Assembly: GCF_029633865.1 (NCBI RefSeq)
Contig: NC_079216.1
Location: forward strand, 62,068,915-62,132,914
Reading direction: 5' to 3'
Length of the DNA: 64,000 nt
Source of the DNA: Lampris incognitus
Taxonomy: Eukaryota; Chordata; Actinopteri; Lampriformes; Lampridae
The notes beneath the pieces were generated by a model. It was not told the origin of the DNA and made no database searches. It worked only from the letters and a program-made list of their open reading frames with translations. This document shows positions 16,373-27,375 of the stretch, in pieces (positions within the stretch are counted from its first letter, which is position 1; every line of letters begins with the position of its first letter). Position numbers and translations under genes: made by a program.

Positions 16373-17004
16373 AGAAAAAAAAATCACGCCTCTCGTACGC
16401 GTTATTAGGAAACCCACTGCTTTTCTGGGCACTCTGTCTCTGATTGGCTAGTACTCGTCGCCTCTGTCGGTTAGGTTGGTTAAGGTTATGGTTAGGGTGG
16501 GGTTAGCCAATCAGAGATCGAGTAGGGGCGGGTCTTCTTAGCCTTGCCCAGAACTGGCAGCGGGCTCCATAATAACCCCCTCTCGTACACAACGACTTCC
16601 GGGTTGCCATCTGCCGGATTCCACGTGACACCGACGTGAACCGTGCGTCGAGATTGCCGTCAACAAATTAAAAAAAATCACGCCTCTCGTACGCGTTATT
16701 AGGAAACCCACTGCTTTTCTGGGCACTCTGTCTCTGATTGGCCAGTACTTGTGCCCGTTTTCCGCGAACTCTGCCTCTGATTGGCTAGTACTCGTCGCCT
16801 CTGTTGGTTAGGTTGGTTAAGGTTAGGGTTAGGGTGGGGTTAGGGATAGGGTTAGCCAATCAGAGATCGAGTAGGGGCGGGTCTTCCTAGCCTTGCCCAG
16901 AACTGGCAGCGGGCTCCATAATAACGCTTCTCGTACACAACGACTTCCGGGTTGCCGTCTGCCGGATTCCACGTGACACCGCGTCTAGATTGCCGTCAAC
17001 AAGT
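16373..17004. promoter_or_regulatory. duplicated CCAAT-rich upstream block of the CCCH-CHY gene
   Basis: Two direct copies of about 290-330 bp (16381-16668 and 16675-17004) each begin AATCACGCCTCTCGTACGCG and end GATTGCCGTCAACAA. Each includes CTGATTGGC or CCAATCAGAG (CCAAT boxes in both orientations), GGTTAGGGTTAGGG-like telomere-type runs (longest in copy 2) and GAGTAGGGGCGGG (GC box). Copy 2 has about 40 extra bases with another CCAAT box. The block ends about 135 bp before the start codon, so it probably is the proximal promoter. Promoter function is inferred. Confidence 0.7.
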
Positions 17005-17139
17005 GTGAGACGAGTCGAGTTTAGCCTGCTAATAGTTCGGGGGGAGATCTTTTGGTGCCCTTTCAAGTAAACGTACCGGAACTCGGATTATATCCTAACG
17101 ACATCGACACGTCCGCAGGCGTAGTGTGCGTTGAAAGCC

Positions 17140-20100
17140 ATGGTGGACAACAACAACAGCAAGGAAGAGGGGGGCGCGGGTGAAGCGGGGCCGCCCGCCG
17201 GTGGCCCGCACAAGCGACAGCCGTGCCGCTTCTTCTCCCAAGGGAGACGCTGCAATTACGGGGAGAGGTGCCGCTTTGTCCACCAGAGAGAAAGGCCCGG
17301 CGTCGAAGAGAGGGACGCCAACAGACGGGCTGCTCTCGGCGGCCTGAAGGAAACGAGTCCCGGGCGGCCCGACGCAGAGAGCCCTGTAAATGTGTCCCCC
17401 GGGCCGCTTGTCCACCCAGCGGCCAAAAGAGACGGGCTTACCCGCCGCCCCTGTCGCTACTTCCTCTCGGGCTTTTGCACCATGGAAGATGGATGTCGTT
17501 TCTGGCATCCGCCCCAGTTCCCCCCAGTCGGGGACCAGCCCGCACGCGGAGCGGAAAACAGACATGCGCAGAGGACGCCAGCCCCCCGTCCCGGCACCCT
17601 TCGGGAGGTCAAGCTCTGTGACCTTACGGAGGATGTCGCCAGGCGGCTCCGAGACACGGAAATCAGGCAGATGACGAAACGTTTCCCCCGAGATCAGCTC
17701 ATTATTCAGGAAAGAAGCGACGGCCGGGTTACCTTTTACAGGGCCACCGTAGAGGCCACTGATCCTGACTGGGTGGGTAATGTTGGCTCTCCGACAGTCT
17801 TCCCTCCCCCTTTCCACAGCCCCGCGTCAGCATCATCAGCATCATCATCAACATCATCATCATCAGCATCATCATCAGCATCAGAGAGACATTTCTGTCA
17901 GAGAGAGCTGTTTGTAAACACAGTTTGAGCGTTTGACAGTTTCTGAAAGTGATGACAGAATGACAGTTTATCGGCTACACTGTTTGCTAATGATGAAAAT
18001 TTTAGCCGCTTTGGCTCAATCGATGAAGATGAAGAGGGAATGAAAAAAAACCCAAAAACGACCCAATCGCCTTTCCAACCCATTGGTGTTGCCATATGAT
18101 GGAACAGAGCCATTTAACCGATTGACGGTTCATGACAGGGATAGAGTCACTGATTTAGCCTGGCCTGGCATTTTTACAGGGGCCGCGGTACATAAGGAAT
18201 TGGCTATCCTTTTTCATAATAGATTATTAAATCGTAATTCTATCTGCCATGACTTTCTTATATAATAACTGTTAATGATATTACAGGGTGATACCCTAGA
18301 AAATACCAATCTCGGAACCAGAGGCTCTGGGGACAATGGCCGGTATTTCGGGCCTTCAGGTGTAGCTGCTGGCTTAAAGACTTCTTCCGTGCGCCTGTCA
18401 GTTTGGCAACTTGAGACGTGAGAATGGAGCTGAGAGACGACGTCTACGACCGGATTGTTTCAGACGTTTCTGACACGAGTCGAACGTTTCCGCACACATA
18501 CACAAACATCTATACTTTTCATAGGTGTTTTTGGTCCAGAGGACAGTTTGGCCAATACGTTCTGCCTCGTTCGTCCCCAACACGGACCGTTACCAACGAA
18601 AGCGTGTTCCTGTAGAAATCACTGCCTACTCAAACGTGACTGGCTGATACTACTCGGACTAAAACGGAAACCAGAACGCTTCCAATACCAAAGTCTTGTC
18701 CCGTTCCTACATATTCTTTCTATCTATCTAGCTATGTAAAATCTGTTAATAGAGATTAAGAAAACACTGACTCCTTGATTTGTCATTCACAGCCTTTTGA
18801 CCTGAAAGAAATCGATATTATGGTGAGCTTCCCAGATAAATACCCACAAGAGGTAATAATTATTGCATATCCAGCACACAAAGTTTGGTGATTTAGCTAC
18901 ATCATTCTTTAAACAAATTGACAAAAGGTACCTATAACCCTTTCATTTCAGATTTTCACCATAGAAATTCCAGCAGACCAGGATCTACCGTCAATAATGG
19001 GAAGGTAAACAGAATTAAAGTTTAGTAAAACTTGTGTTCAGTGGTTTACAACAGTGTGTGTTGGATTGACGATTAATAAATGATCTGCCCATGCAGCCAT
19101 GTACAACAAGCATCGCTGGAGTGGCTTCAGGCCAAGCATGCCACCAATCAGCTCATGGGAAAAGTAGAATTGCTGTTTCGGCCATTTCTGCGCTGGTTTG
19201 ACCGTAGTATGGAGAGACTGCTCACTGAAGGAGCCAGGCAGGTGAGACTGCAACTTCCTGGAAACAAGGATGGTTGTGTTTGTGACTGTTCCAGCTCCTT
19301 GGGTAGTAACCTCTAGCCCATAAACTAACTCGACACTGTGCATGATTTACTTTGATCATACTGCTGACCCTGTGAAATTTTCCTACAGCTGAAAAAGGAT
19401 ATAGATTTGGAAAGAGCTGGATTGCAATTTATACCGTACCAAGAGCTGCAGGCTGCAGTATCCCAAGAACCTCCCACCACTGACCCATCTGACCATGCCT
19501 CCAGCACTGTCACTGAGGGGGACATGGATGGAGGGAGACAAAGGGAAAGCATGGAGACAGACAGAACAGATGAGGAAGGAAACGTAATGGTGCGGGCAGG
19601 GGCCGATCTTAATGAACAGTGGCAGCGGGAGGATGAGGATAGCGAGGAGGTATCCAGTAATCTGGTGGAGAACATTAAGATCAGCGAGCCCCGCAGAGGC
19701 ACAGAGGTGAAGCTGTTGGGCCTGAGGCTGGGGGACAACACAGCCACCGTGGCGGCCAGACAGATCACTGTTAGTCTTCAGTGCAGCAGGTGAGAGCCAG
19801 CAGAGATCAGTCAAACATTACCTGTGGTTCGGAGTGTAGTAAAATTGGTTGGCAGTAATAAAATCCCTCCTGTTGACGTGATGCATGCTCAATAATCCAG
19901 GTAAGGAAATCCCAGAAAGTTGAATCAGTTCATCTGGACACAAGGTTTAGTGGGAGAAATGTTTCATCCCTCATCTAAGTGACTTCAGGTATCCCCAACC
20001 TTATAAACAACACAGTTGCATAACTGATTCAACTTTCTGGGAGTCCCTCCTGTTGAGGTAAACCTGACCGTGTTGTCTTGTCTTCAGGTGCAAGGTGACA

Positions 20101-23100
20101 GCGGACCTGACGCTGAGTGGCAGGAAACCCTGCTTGGCTCAGTGTGAGAAGTGCAGTGCAAGCATCAGCGCCACTTTCAGGCCCAGCATGCTACACCATT
20201 ACAGTGATGTGCTGGGATACCTGGACCTCCATAATGCTGCTCCCATTGACCTTGTTCTCCAGGACTGTCAGCTCAGTGTAGGTTGCCTCAGCTGCTCCCA
20301 AGAGGGCCCTGTGCAGGTAATTAAATGTTCCCTTTTAATACTTGTAACTTTTTTTTTTAACCGAAGAAATTTTTTAAAGGAAAAATTTATTTTCTGATGA
20401 GATCCAAAACCCAAATTTGGCCTCTTCTGAGATAGAGTTTAATTTTTTTTAGGACATTTCCTATGGTCAAGCTAAGGCACTTAATTGTGAGCACTGTCAT
20501 TGCAAACTCAGTATCCTGGCTGACAGCGCAAGATTCCAGTATATTCCACCACGCTCCAACAAAACAGGTTAGAGCTCACATGCCATTGCACATCCAAGAA
20601 ACAACAAAGTTTATGTAGGTTTTTTTTTTTAAATTATTTTCTGCCTCACCATATCACAGAACATGTAAAATAAAAAATTATTCAGATATACAAACACCTA
20701 TCTTCAGCCCTGCCCTCATCTTCAACTATCTCAGTAGCTTTCCACTCAGGGTATTAAAACCAATCATTACTGTAGATCGGCAACAGTAAACTTAGATTAT
20801 GAACATTTTATTGCCCTCTTTATTGAATACAGTTTTCACAATGCTTACAGGCGCACTAAGGACAGTGCCGTCAAGAAAGGATAGGAAAGGAAATGACATT
20901 AGAGAGTTTACCAAGCAATGTGACAGGAAAAGGAGTTAAAGTGATCCATTGGGTGAATTATAATATTTGCAGCTTCCTGAGCAAGGCCTCCTCACGTCTC
21001 TGTGGAGAAAGCTGCCCAGTGAATCACTGCTTCTGTTAATGAACACAAACACACACTGTAACTTAAATATGTGTTCCTTAAAACCTATGCCTGTACATGC
21101 TTAAAGGACGAGATGTACATTATCAAACGAAGTATTACATATGAATGGCTACTTTAATCCCTGAGTTGGAAATGCTTGTTTTTCTGCAGGCCAAAGTGAT
21201 GTTGTTCTAAATTATCCGAGGAACATAAGAGATCCTGCTGTTCAAAAAGGGAAGCCACTGCCCGAAAAAGGAACATGCAAGCATTTCAAACAGAGCTATC
21301 GCTGGCTAAGGTATCTCTCTCGCTGGACTTAGAAATCTATTCACAGTTAATTATGGAGATGAGCACAGAGCAATCCCTGTTGAGGATAAGTGAAATAATT
21401 GTGCCGTCGCCCTCAGGTTTCCCTGTTGTGGCCGGGCCTATCCCTGTGACTTATGCCATGACGAGGAGCAAGACCACCTGATGGAACTGGCCACAAGGAT
21501 GATCTGTGGCCACTGTGCCAAAGAGCAGGTGAAGTACGACAACCACGGGGCTGTGAAATTACATTCAGATCGCACTTCAGACATTTAGCCGATGCTGGCA
21601 GCCTATAAGCAGTGCATAGAATTCAATAGTGGTCTCAACCTTGGTCTTCTCACCACGTCAGCTGGAGGAACTGCTGCCTGCGACAAAACTGCAGGTTCAT
21701 TTTTTAGAGTTATGGCTGCCAATATTTTGCAGCACGGTGGCGCAGTGGTTAGCGCTGTCGCCTCACAGCAAGAAGGTCCAGGGTTCGAACCCCAGGGTTG
21801 TCCAACCTTGGGGGTCATCCCAGGTCGTCCTCTGTGTGGAGTTTGCATGTTCTCCCCATGTCTGCAGTGGGGTTTTTCCGGGTGGTCTGGTTTCCCCCAC
21901 CATCAAAAAGACATGCATGTTAGGGTTTATACTCCTGTCTGTGCCCTTGACTGAGGCGTGGCAAGACGAACTGGAGTTGGTCCCTGGGTGCTGCACGGCG
22001 GCTGCTCACTGCTTCTAGCTACACAGCTAGGATGGGTTAAATGCAGAGCATAATTTTCCCTATGGGGATCAATATAGTATATATAAAAAATAAAAAAAAT
22101 CAAATCAAAATCAACAGCCATCATGGCCCAAGATGCAAGTTTTAGTTCCAATCAAACACTACAACTGACAGATTTTAGTCTTCCACCAAAGATGGGTAAT
22201 TTACAAGTGAAAACAAGCGTTACTTATCATGTAGTGTGCATGAAAATTGCACACCGTTTGGCCTTGGTAGTGCGTGGTTGGGAAGCACTGGGAATAAAAG
22301 AAGACTAAATCCCATAATACATACCATTACAAGTTACAAAGAGGAGTAACAACAGATGAGAGATTTGGCGCCGAAACGATGTGAACATGGGTAAGTGTAT
22401 TTGGGAGTTTCACCAGCCTGAGGTTCCACAGTCTACATCTCAACACTAAACTTTCCGCTTAATGTTAAGGCACGGTTGAGAAGTTTTAGGTACGGCGATA
22501 AAATCCAGGCAGATAAAGGTAGATGGTTTTTTTTCCCAACCACGACAAGAGGAAGCTCGGATGTAAGAGGAGGATGGGGCAGGGTAGTCTGCGGGGAAGG
22601 GGGTAGATTTGCATGTTTGTTGTCCTTATCCCTTTGCTGAGCAGAATGTTTGAAAGGATCCCGTATTTTATTTCAACCGCAAGCATTGACCACTGGAGAT
22701 TGTTTTCTTCGACATTCGCTTTGAGTGAAAGCATTGTTGTTGTTTTGTTTATCCAACTGCTGCTACATTTGTTCCTACAGCCTTACAGCAATGCAAAGCC
22801 GTGCATCAGTTGTGGAGGCATGTTAACAAGAGGAGCAAACACGAGCTACTGGGAGGGAGGACTGGGATGCAGGAACAAACTGAAAATGAACAGGTACATC
22901 CCTTTTATACTTTGTAACTTAAAATGTATGTGTTAATGTTACTATTATCAGTAACGATAAATGTAATCCTAACAGTTTTTCCTTAACAAAACCGGTATTA
23001 GTATTTATTTTGTTCATTTTTGTGTTTTTGGTCTACAGAAATGATCGGAAAAAATATGCCAACACCAGCAAAACTGTTTCCCGAAAGGCAGCTGGTGAGA

Positions 23101-23108
23101 GCAAGTAA
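17140..23108 (+). CDS. CCCH x2 - RWD-like - CHY zinc finger protein, 11 exons
   Basis: Coding exons: 17140-17772, 18793-18852, 18953-19004, 19097-19241, 19389-19789, 20088-20316, 20453-20567, 21190-21310, 21417-21528, 22781-22893 and 23039-23108, all GT-AG. The start (GCCATGG) has a strong Kozak context. Residues 29-48 are a CX8CX5CX3H finger and 105-123 a CX7CX5CX3H finger. Exons 2-4 read PFDLKEIDIMVSFPDKYPQE, then EIPADQDLPSIMG and ASLEWLQAKHA, an RWD-like pattern. Exons 8-10 carry a CHY finger (TCKHF, FPCCGRAYPCDLCHDEE, ICGHCAKEQ, CISCGG). The protein would be about 683 residues. As I read it, the exon 2/exon 3 join is one base short of frame, although phases agree from exon 3 on. That is a real one-base change, an assembly error or a misread border. 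The role is unknown; CCCH fingers usually bind RNA and CHY fingers bind zinc. Confidence 0.85.
19879..20043. repeat. short insertion flanked by 16-bp direct repeats
   Basis: The flanks TCCCTCCTGTTGACGT (19863-19878) and TCCCTCCTGTTGAGGT (20044-20059) are direct repeats differing at one base. The insert carries CCCAGAAAGTTGAATCAGTT near its left end and the reverse complement AACTGATTCAACTTTCTGGG at its right end. Long, retro-type target duplications plus this hairpin body suggest a small retroelement. It lies in intron 5 of the CCCH-CHY gene, 28 bp from exon 6. Confidence 0.6.
21731..22090 (+). mobile_element. tRNA-derived SINE, near full length
   Basis: The head GGTGGCGCAGTGGTTAGCGC contains a good pol III A box (TGGCGCAGTGG), and GGGTTCGAACCCC 46 bases later contains the B box. 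The body has GTTTGCATGTTCTCCCC and AACTGGAGTTGGTCCCTGGG, and the end is A-rich. It sits in intron 9 of the CCCH-CHY gene. The family name is not asserted. Confidence 0.85.
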
Positions 23109-23149
23109 TCTGTGGAGAGGAACATTACATGATTTGTGGTCAAGTTTTT

Positions 23150-23797
23150 TTAAATCCCCCCCCCCTTTTTCTCCCCAATTGAATTTGGCCAATTACGCCA
23201 CTGTTCTGAGCCATCCCGGTCGCTGCCTCGCCCCCTCTGCTGATCCGGTGAGGGCTGCAGACTACCACATGCCTCCTCCCATACCCGTGAAGTCGCCAGC
23301 TGCTTCTTTTCACCTGACAGTGAGGAGTTTCGTCAGGGGGACGTAGTGCGTCGGACAGGGATAGGCAACATGGTCCAGAAAGGTCCGGTGTGAGTGCAGG
23401 TCTTTGTTCCAACCAAGCAGTTACACACCTGAGTCTACAAATCAAGGTCCTTAGCAAAGACTATTGGTTGACTAATAGAATCACGTGTGTAACTGCTTGG
23501 TTGGAACAAAGACCTACACCCACACCGGACCTTTCTGGACCATGTTGCCTATCCCTGGCGTAGGAGGATCATGGTATTCCCCCCAGTCACGCCCCCCCCC
23601 GAACAGGCACCCCGATCAACCAGAAGAGGCGCTAGTGCAGTGACCAGGACACACACCCACACCCGGCTTCCCACCCCCAGACACGGCCAATTGTGTCTGT
23701 AGGGACGCCCGACCAAGCCGGAGGCAACACGGGGATTCGAAGCGGCGATCCCCGTGTTGGTAGGCAACGGAATAGACCGCCACGCCACCCGGACGCT
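23150..23797 (-). mobile_element. second tRNA-type SINE-like repeat, split by a MITE
   Basis: On the minus strand the head GGTGGCGTGGCGGTCTATTC and GGGGATCGCCGCTTCGAATC give tRNA-like A and B boxes. The body continues with CCGGCTTGGTCGGGCGTCCC and ends in the AATTGGGGAGAAAAAGGGGG tract at the left. It begins right after the last exon of the CCCH-CHY gene, so it may form part of its 3' UTR. It is interrupted at 23356-23557. Confidence 0.75.
23356..23557. mobile_element. foldback hAT-type MITE inside the SINE
   Basis: This 202-bp element is nearly all inverted repeat. CAGGGATAGGCAACATGGTC at the left is mirrored by GACCATGTTGCCTATCCCTG at the right, and pairing continues for about 75 bp (GCAGGTCTTTGTTCCAACCA with its complement). 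Flanks GCGTCGGA and GCGTAGGA are an 8-bp duplication with one mismatch. The CAGGG(A/G)TAGGCAA end is typical of hAT elements. Confidence 0.92.
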
Positions 23798-24674
23798 GTG
23801 GTAAAGTTTATTGATAAATATGATCAACGGTAGTTTGCTTTCATATTTCTTACAATGAAATGATGGACAAATTTATAAATGACTCATGTTATTATGACTA
23901 ATCATCTCCTTGTCAGAAGTTCACCAGAGAAGTTTGGCTCTGTTTAAAACCTGAGAATTTCCAAGCGGGGTCGATTCAGGCACTCCGGCTCTACTTTATG
24001 CTTTGGTCCCTGGGGTATTTGGAAAAACAAATGTTTCCGGTCATCTTGGCCATATATATCAAGATTGAGCTGTCCCTTTAATGATTTTTATGAAGGGATA
24101 GATGCGTGGTTATTGTATGATGGATAAAGACAGAAAAGATTACACCCCCCCCCCCGCCGGGATACAATTAAAAAAAGACCTGCTATAAACAAAATATGGG
24201 ATTTGATTACTAAGTTTTTTCATTGGTTTGATTGCCAACATCTTGACAATTATGGTGGTCCAACATTCAGTGCTGTCAACTTAGTTTTCCATTAGCAAGT
24301 CCTGTGTAAGCCTCTTAAAGTAACAGAGGAATTTGATCTGATAGTCTTAAATATTCACATAATCGCCCTTGCTGGATTTTATTTTTCTTATCTGTTTAAC
24401 AAACCTTTCAACCACGATGATTCTTAGTTGGTCACAGGATCATGTCAGGGTGCCATGACTCTGACCCTTGCACGCCTACTTATTGATTGTTTGAACTGCA
24501 GTACACCAGTTAAAGCTCACGCTATTATTGCACTCACTGTAAGTCACTTGGGATAAGAATGTCAAGTAAATGCCTTAAATGTGACATCAAACTGAACTGT
24601 TTTTGGCCGTTTTCGTTTTAACATACTGAAATGTGGCGACGCGCGAAAGTAAAGAGCTCAAATGTACTGGTGCA
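23798..24674. other. intergenic DNA, no feature recognised
   Basis: This stretch has a C run near 24146, and a CTTGGGATAAGAATGTCAAGTAAATGCC segment at about 24549-24577 that resembles the 3' tail of L2-type LINEs. Nothing coding is supported. Confidence 0.4.
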
Positions 24675-24972
24675 CATAGGCGTTTCTGGCCCATTTTTGG
24701 GGATGCTGCAGCACCCCTAAATTGAACCCCAGCACCCCTAAAATTGAAGAGATTTTTTATTTTTTACTGTATGTCCATGTTTAATAAGCTGAAGAAATGT
24801 CAAAACCATATCCAGTATATGGTTTAAACGTAATATTTTAACAACAAAAATACAGCACCCCCCCATGCTTCGAAAATGGTTTGATCCACCCCCCCCAAAA
24901 TTTATCTTGCCTGGCCGGCCAGCACTCTGGGTGCTCAGCACCCCTAAAGCGCTGATCCTAGAATCGCCCCTG
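24675..24972. mobile_element. hAT-type MITE with perfect 8-bp duplication
   Basis: A 298-bp element with ends CATAGGCGTTTCTGG and CTAGAATCGCCCCTG (imperfect inverted repeats), flanked by CTGGTGCA on both sides (24667-24674 and 24973-24980). The interior is rich in CAGCACCCCTAAA repeats near both ends and has no coding capacity. Confidence 0.88.
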
Positions 24973-25544
24973 CTGGTGCATCAGATATGTTACGGCCTGC
25001 ATGCTCGTTGATTTAATATTGTTAGCCAGGGGTTAGTCAGTGATGGACCTAAAAGATCTGAGCACTTCACGATATGTGAACACGTCTGATGAGTAAGTCG
25101 AGATTTTAAATCAAGGAATTTTATAAATAACTAAATGTTCTCTTGAAAAAGGTCGGATGCTTTCCAGAGAAGCAAACCTTAGGCATGTTGAGACATTATA
25201 GGTGGGGGTAAAAATGATGTTTCGGTGATACGAAAAGAATTCCCTCTTAAGTCAGTTGGTCTTACATGACTTTGCCTCCTTTCACTGATGAGTAGAAAAT
25301 GTGGAAGGCCAAAAGAAATGGGGGTTCACTTTCTAGACCTGTAAAGCCTTCCTGTTTTTGGATTAATTTTATTAATCATCCAATAAAGGGCCTTTTGTTA
25401 AGATTGAGCTGCTGGAAGGAAAAAAAAAAGCCGGCTCATGGCTCTGTTTTGAGAGCAAAGTCCTTCACTCTGCACTATAAACAGGGAGAACATTTTCTTC
25501 ACCCTAATACTTGCAGCAACAGGTGCAAGTGTTACTATACCAGC

Positions 25545-26372
25545 ATGGTGAACATCACCGAGGAGGTCCTGTGCTGCAGGTGTCCGGACCGGCTCCTGCA
25601 ACCTCTCTGGGACTATCTGCTTCTTCACTACAGCCCTCTTCTCTCGTCTCCCTTCTTACCCGCCTCACTTGCCTTCTCCAGTTACATCTTCTTCAGTTTA
25701 CCCTTTACTGCACTGGACCTCTTGGGAGACAGAGTCCCCCTATTCTATCGCTACAAGATCCAGCCGAACAGGCATCCGACACTGGGAATGATGGCCAGGA
25801 GCTTCATGATGGCTGTGTATAACCACTTGGTCTTCGTTATGCCAGCTGTGATTATCGGCACGTTCATACTGCCTCCGCCGGTGCTCCCGCCCTGTGCTCC
25901 CACCGCATACAAGGTGCTGATTGATGGACTGGCTGTGCTTCTCCTCTTTGACACGCAGTATTATATTTGGCATTTTGTGCACCACAAGCACTCGCAGCTT
26001 TACCGTTGGGTCCATGCCGTCCACCACGAGTACATGGCTCCCTTCTCTTGGTCCACGGAGCAACTCAGCATTCCCGAGTTAATGACTGTAGGTCTGTGGA
26101 GTAACCTGGACCCTATTCTGTTTAGATGCCACCCTTTGACCACGTTATGCGTAACCGTTTTCAGCATCTGGCTGTCTGTGGAAGACCATATAGGCTATGA
26201 CCTGCCATGGGCTCTCAACCACCTGATGCCATTCGGTCTGCTGGGGGGAGCACCAGCCCATGATATGCACCACCAGAGGCCAAATAGCAACTACGCTCCG
26301 TTCTTCAGCCACTGGGACAGAATGTTTGGCACTGCTGTGCCACCAGAGAAGAAGGCTGTGAGGAAAACATAA
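25545..26372 (+). CDS. ch25h-like: cholesterol 25-hydroxylase-like protein, single exon
   Basis: A 275-residue intronless protein of the fatty-acid-hydroxylase (sterol desaturase) superfamily. Diiron-binding histidine boxes are WHFVHH (143-147), HAVHH (157-161) and HDMHH (239-243). Hydrophobic segments near 37-60, 85-110 and 124-140 suit an ER membrane enzyme. CH25H converts cholesterol to 25-hydroxycholesterol, an oxysterol that damps sterol synthesis and has antiviral effects in vertebrates; this role is taken from the family. The frame stays open 82 codons upstream (from 25299), but the start at 25545 is chosen because the upstream peptide is low in hydrophobic or family-like sequence and the usual family length is about 270-290. 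Fish have several ch25h-like paralogues, and which one this is cannot be decided here. Confidence 0.92.
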   Translation: MVNITEEVLCCRCPDRLLQPLWDYLLLHYSPLLSSPFLPASLAFSSYIFFSLPFTALDLLGDRVPLFYRYKIQPNRHPTLGMMARSFMMAVYNHLVFVMPAVIIGTFILPPPVLPPCAPTAYKVLIDGLAVLLLFDTQYYIWHFVHHKHSQLYRWVHAVHHEYMAPFSWSTEQLSIPELMTVGLWSNLDPILFRCHPLTTLCVTVFSIWLSVEDHIGYDLPWALNHLMPFGLLGGAPAHDMHHQRPNSNYAPFFSHWDRMFGTAVPPEKKAVRKT

Positions 26373-27375
26373 CGTAAAAAAGTAGAAACAAGGGCAAAAA
26401 GTAGAGTAATGCTAGTGTAGTACACGTTTTAACATTTTTGTCATTGTATATTTTCTTTTTGCACTTTATCTAATTTATGTATGTCAAACTATTGACCGAT
26501 TTTGCTCCATTTAGCAAAGTTTTCATGCTTCCTGGGTTGAACAATGCACGACAATGGCATAACCAGAACAAAGATGGTGCTTTAACATTTGAAACAAGCT
26601 TCAGTTTATTTCCAGTACAGTTCAGTTAATCCAAGTGAAGTTAAAGCAGTGCACTGGTTTAGCTGTCGAGCAAAGTAGCTTATAAGCTCCATAAGATGGC
26701 AGCAGACTGAGTGTGAAACAAAAGCAAGGGTCAGCAAATAACTTGTCCTGTTGGCTTGTTCGCTTACGTAAGTACTTGGACCAGCATGACTAAGGAAAGA
26801 CTTGTTCACGCAGGCGCTTTCAAACAAACTGCTATTGCCAGATCTAATGGTCATGCACAGGTCACATCCAACAAAAGCCCACCGGTTTGAAGTTTGAACG
26901 GTCCTATTTTGACCCCTAGGATACCTGTTCAAAACTTTAAAAAAAGCCCCCCCCCACTGACAGTAACGAGAAGACAGAAAATGGAATTTATGCAATTAAA
27001 TCGATATTAGTGGCAAGGGGTCTTTTACTTTGCTTTCGTCCATCTTGACGAGATGAGCAGTAGATACGGTCTGAAGCCTTGCTGTGTCTCGGACTTCTGT
27101 TGGGAACTAACTGCCATATCCTCTATTGCACCTTTGCACAGGTAATGCTAGTAGCGAATGAACAGCTTTAAAAAAAAAAGTACTTTTTTAAAAGATAATG
27201 TAAATTATTCTTCTACTTCATTTCCCCTGTGATATATGTAATACTGATTAAGTGCTGATGCTAATTAGTATGTGAATCTTTGTCGTGGTCCAGCAAAAAT
27301 TACAAACATTAAATGCAACAATGCAAAAAAAAAAAATTGAAATATTTATTTTTCCATAGAGAATATAAAATGATT
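26373..27375. other. convergent intergenic region between ch25h-like and kti12
   Basis: The two genes converge here, so both 3' UTRs should lie in this kilobase. A minus-strand open stretch at 26606-26995 has no recognised similarity and is not called. Confidence 0.5.

Noticed and set aside
25299-25544. N-terminal extension of 82 codons on the ch25h-like gene
   Set aside because: The family length and the start of recognisable sequence fit the ATG at 25545. The extension has no family features and could simply be an open 5' UTR.
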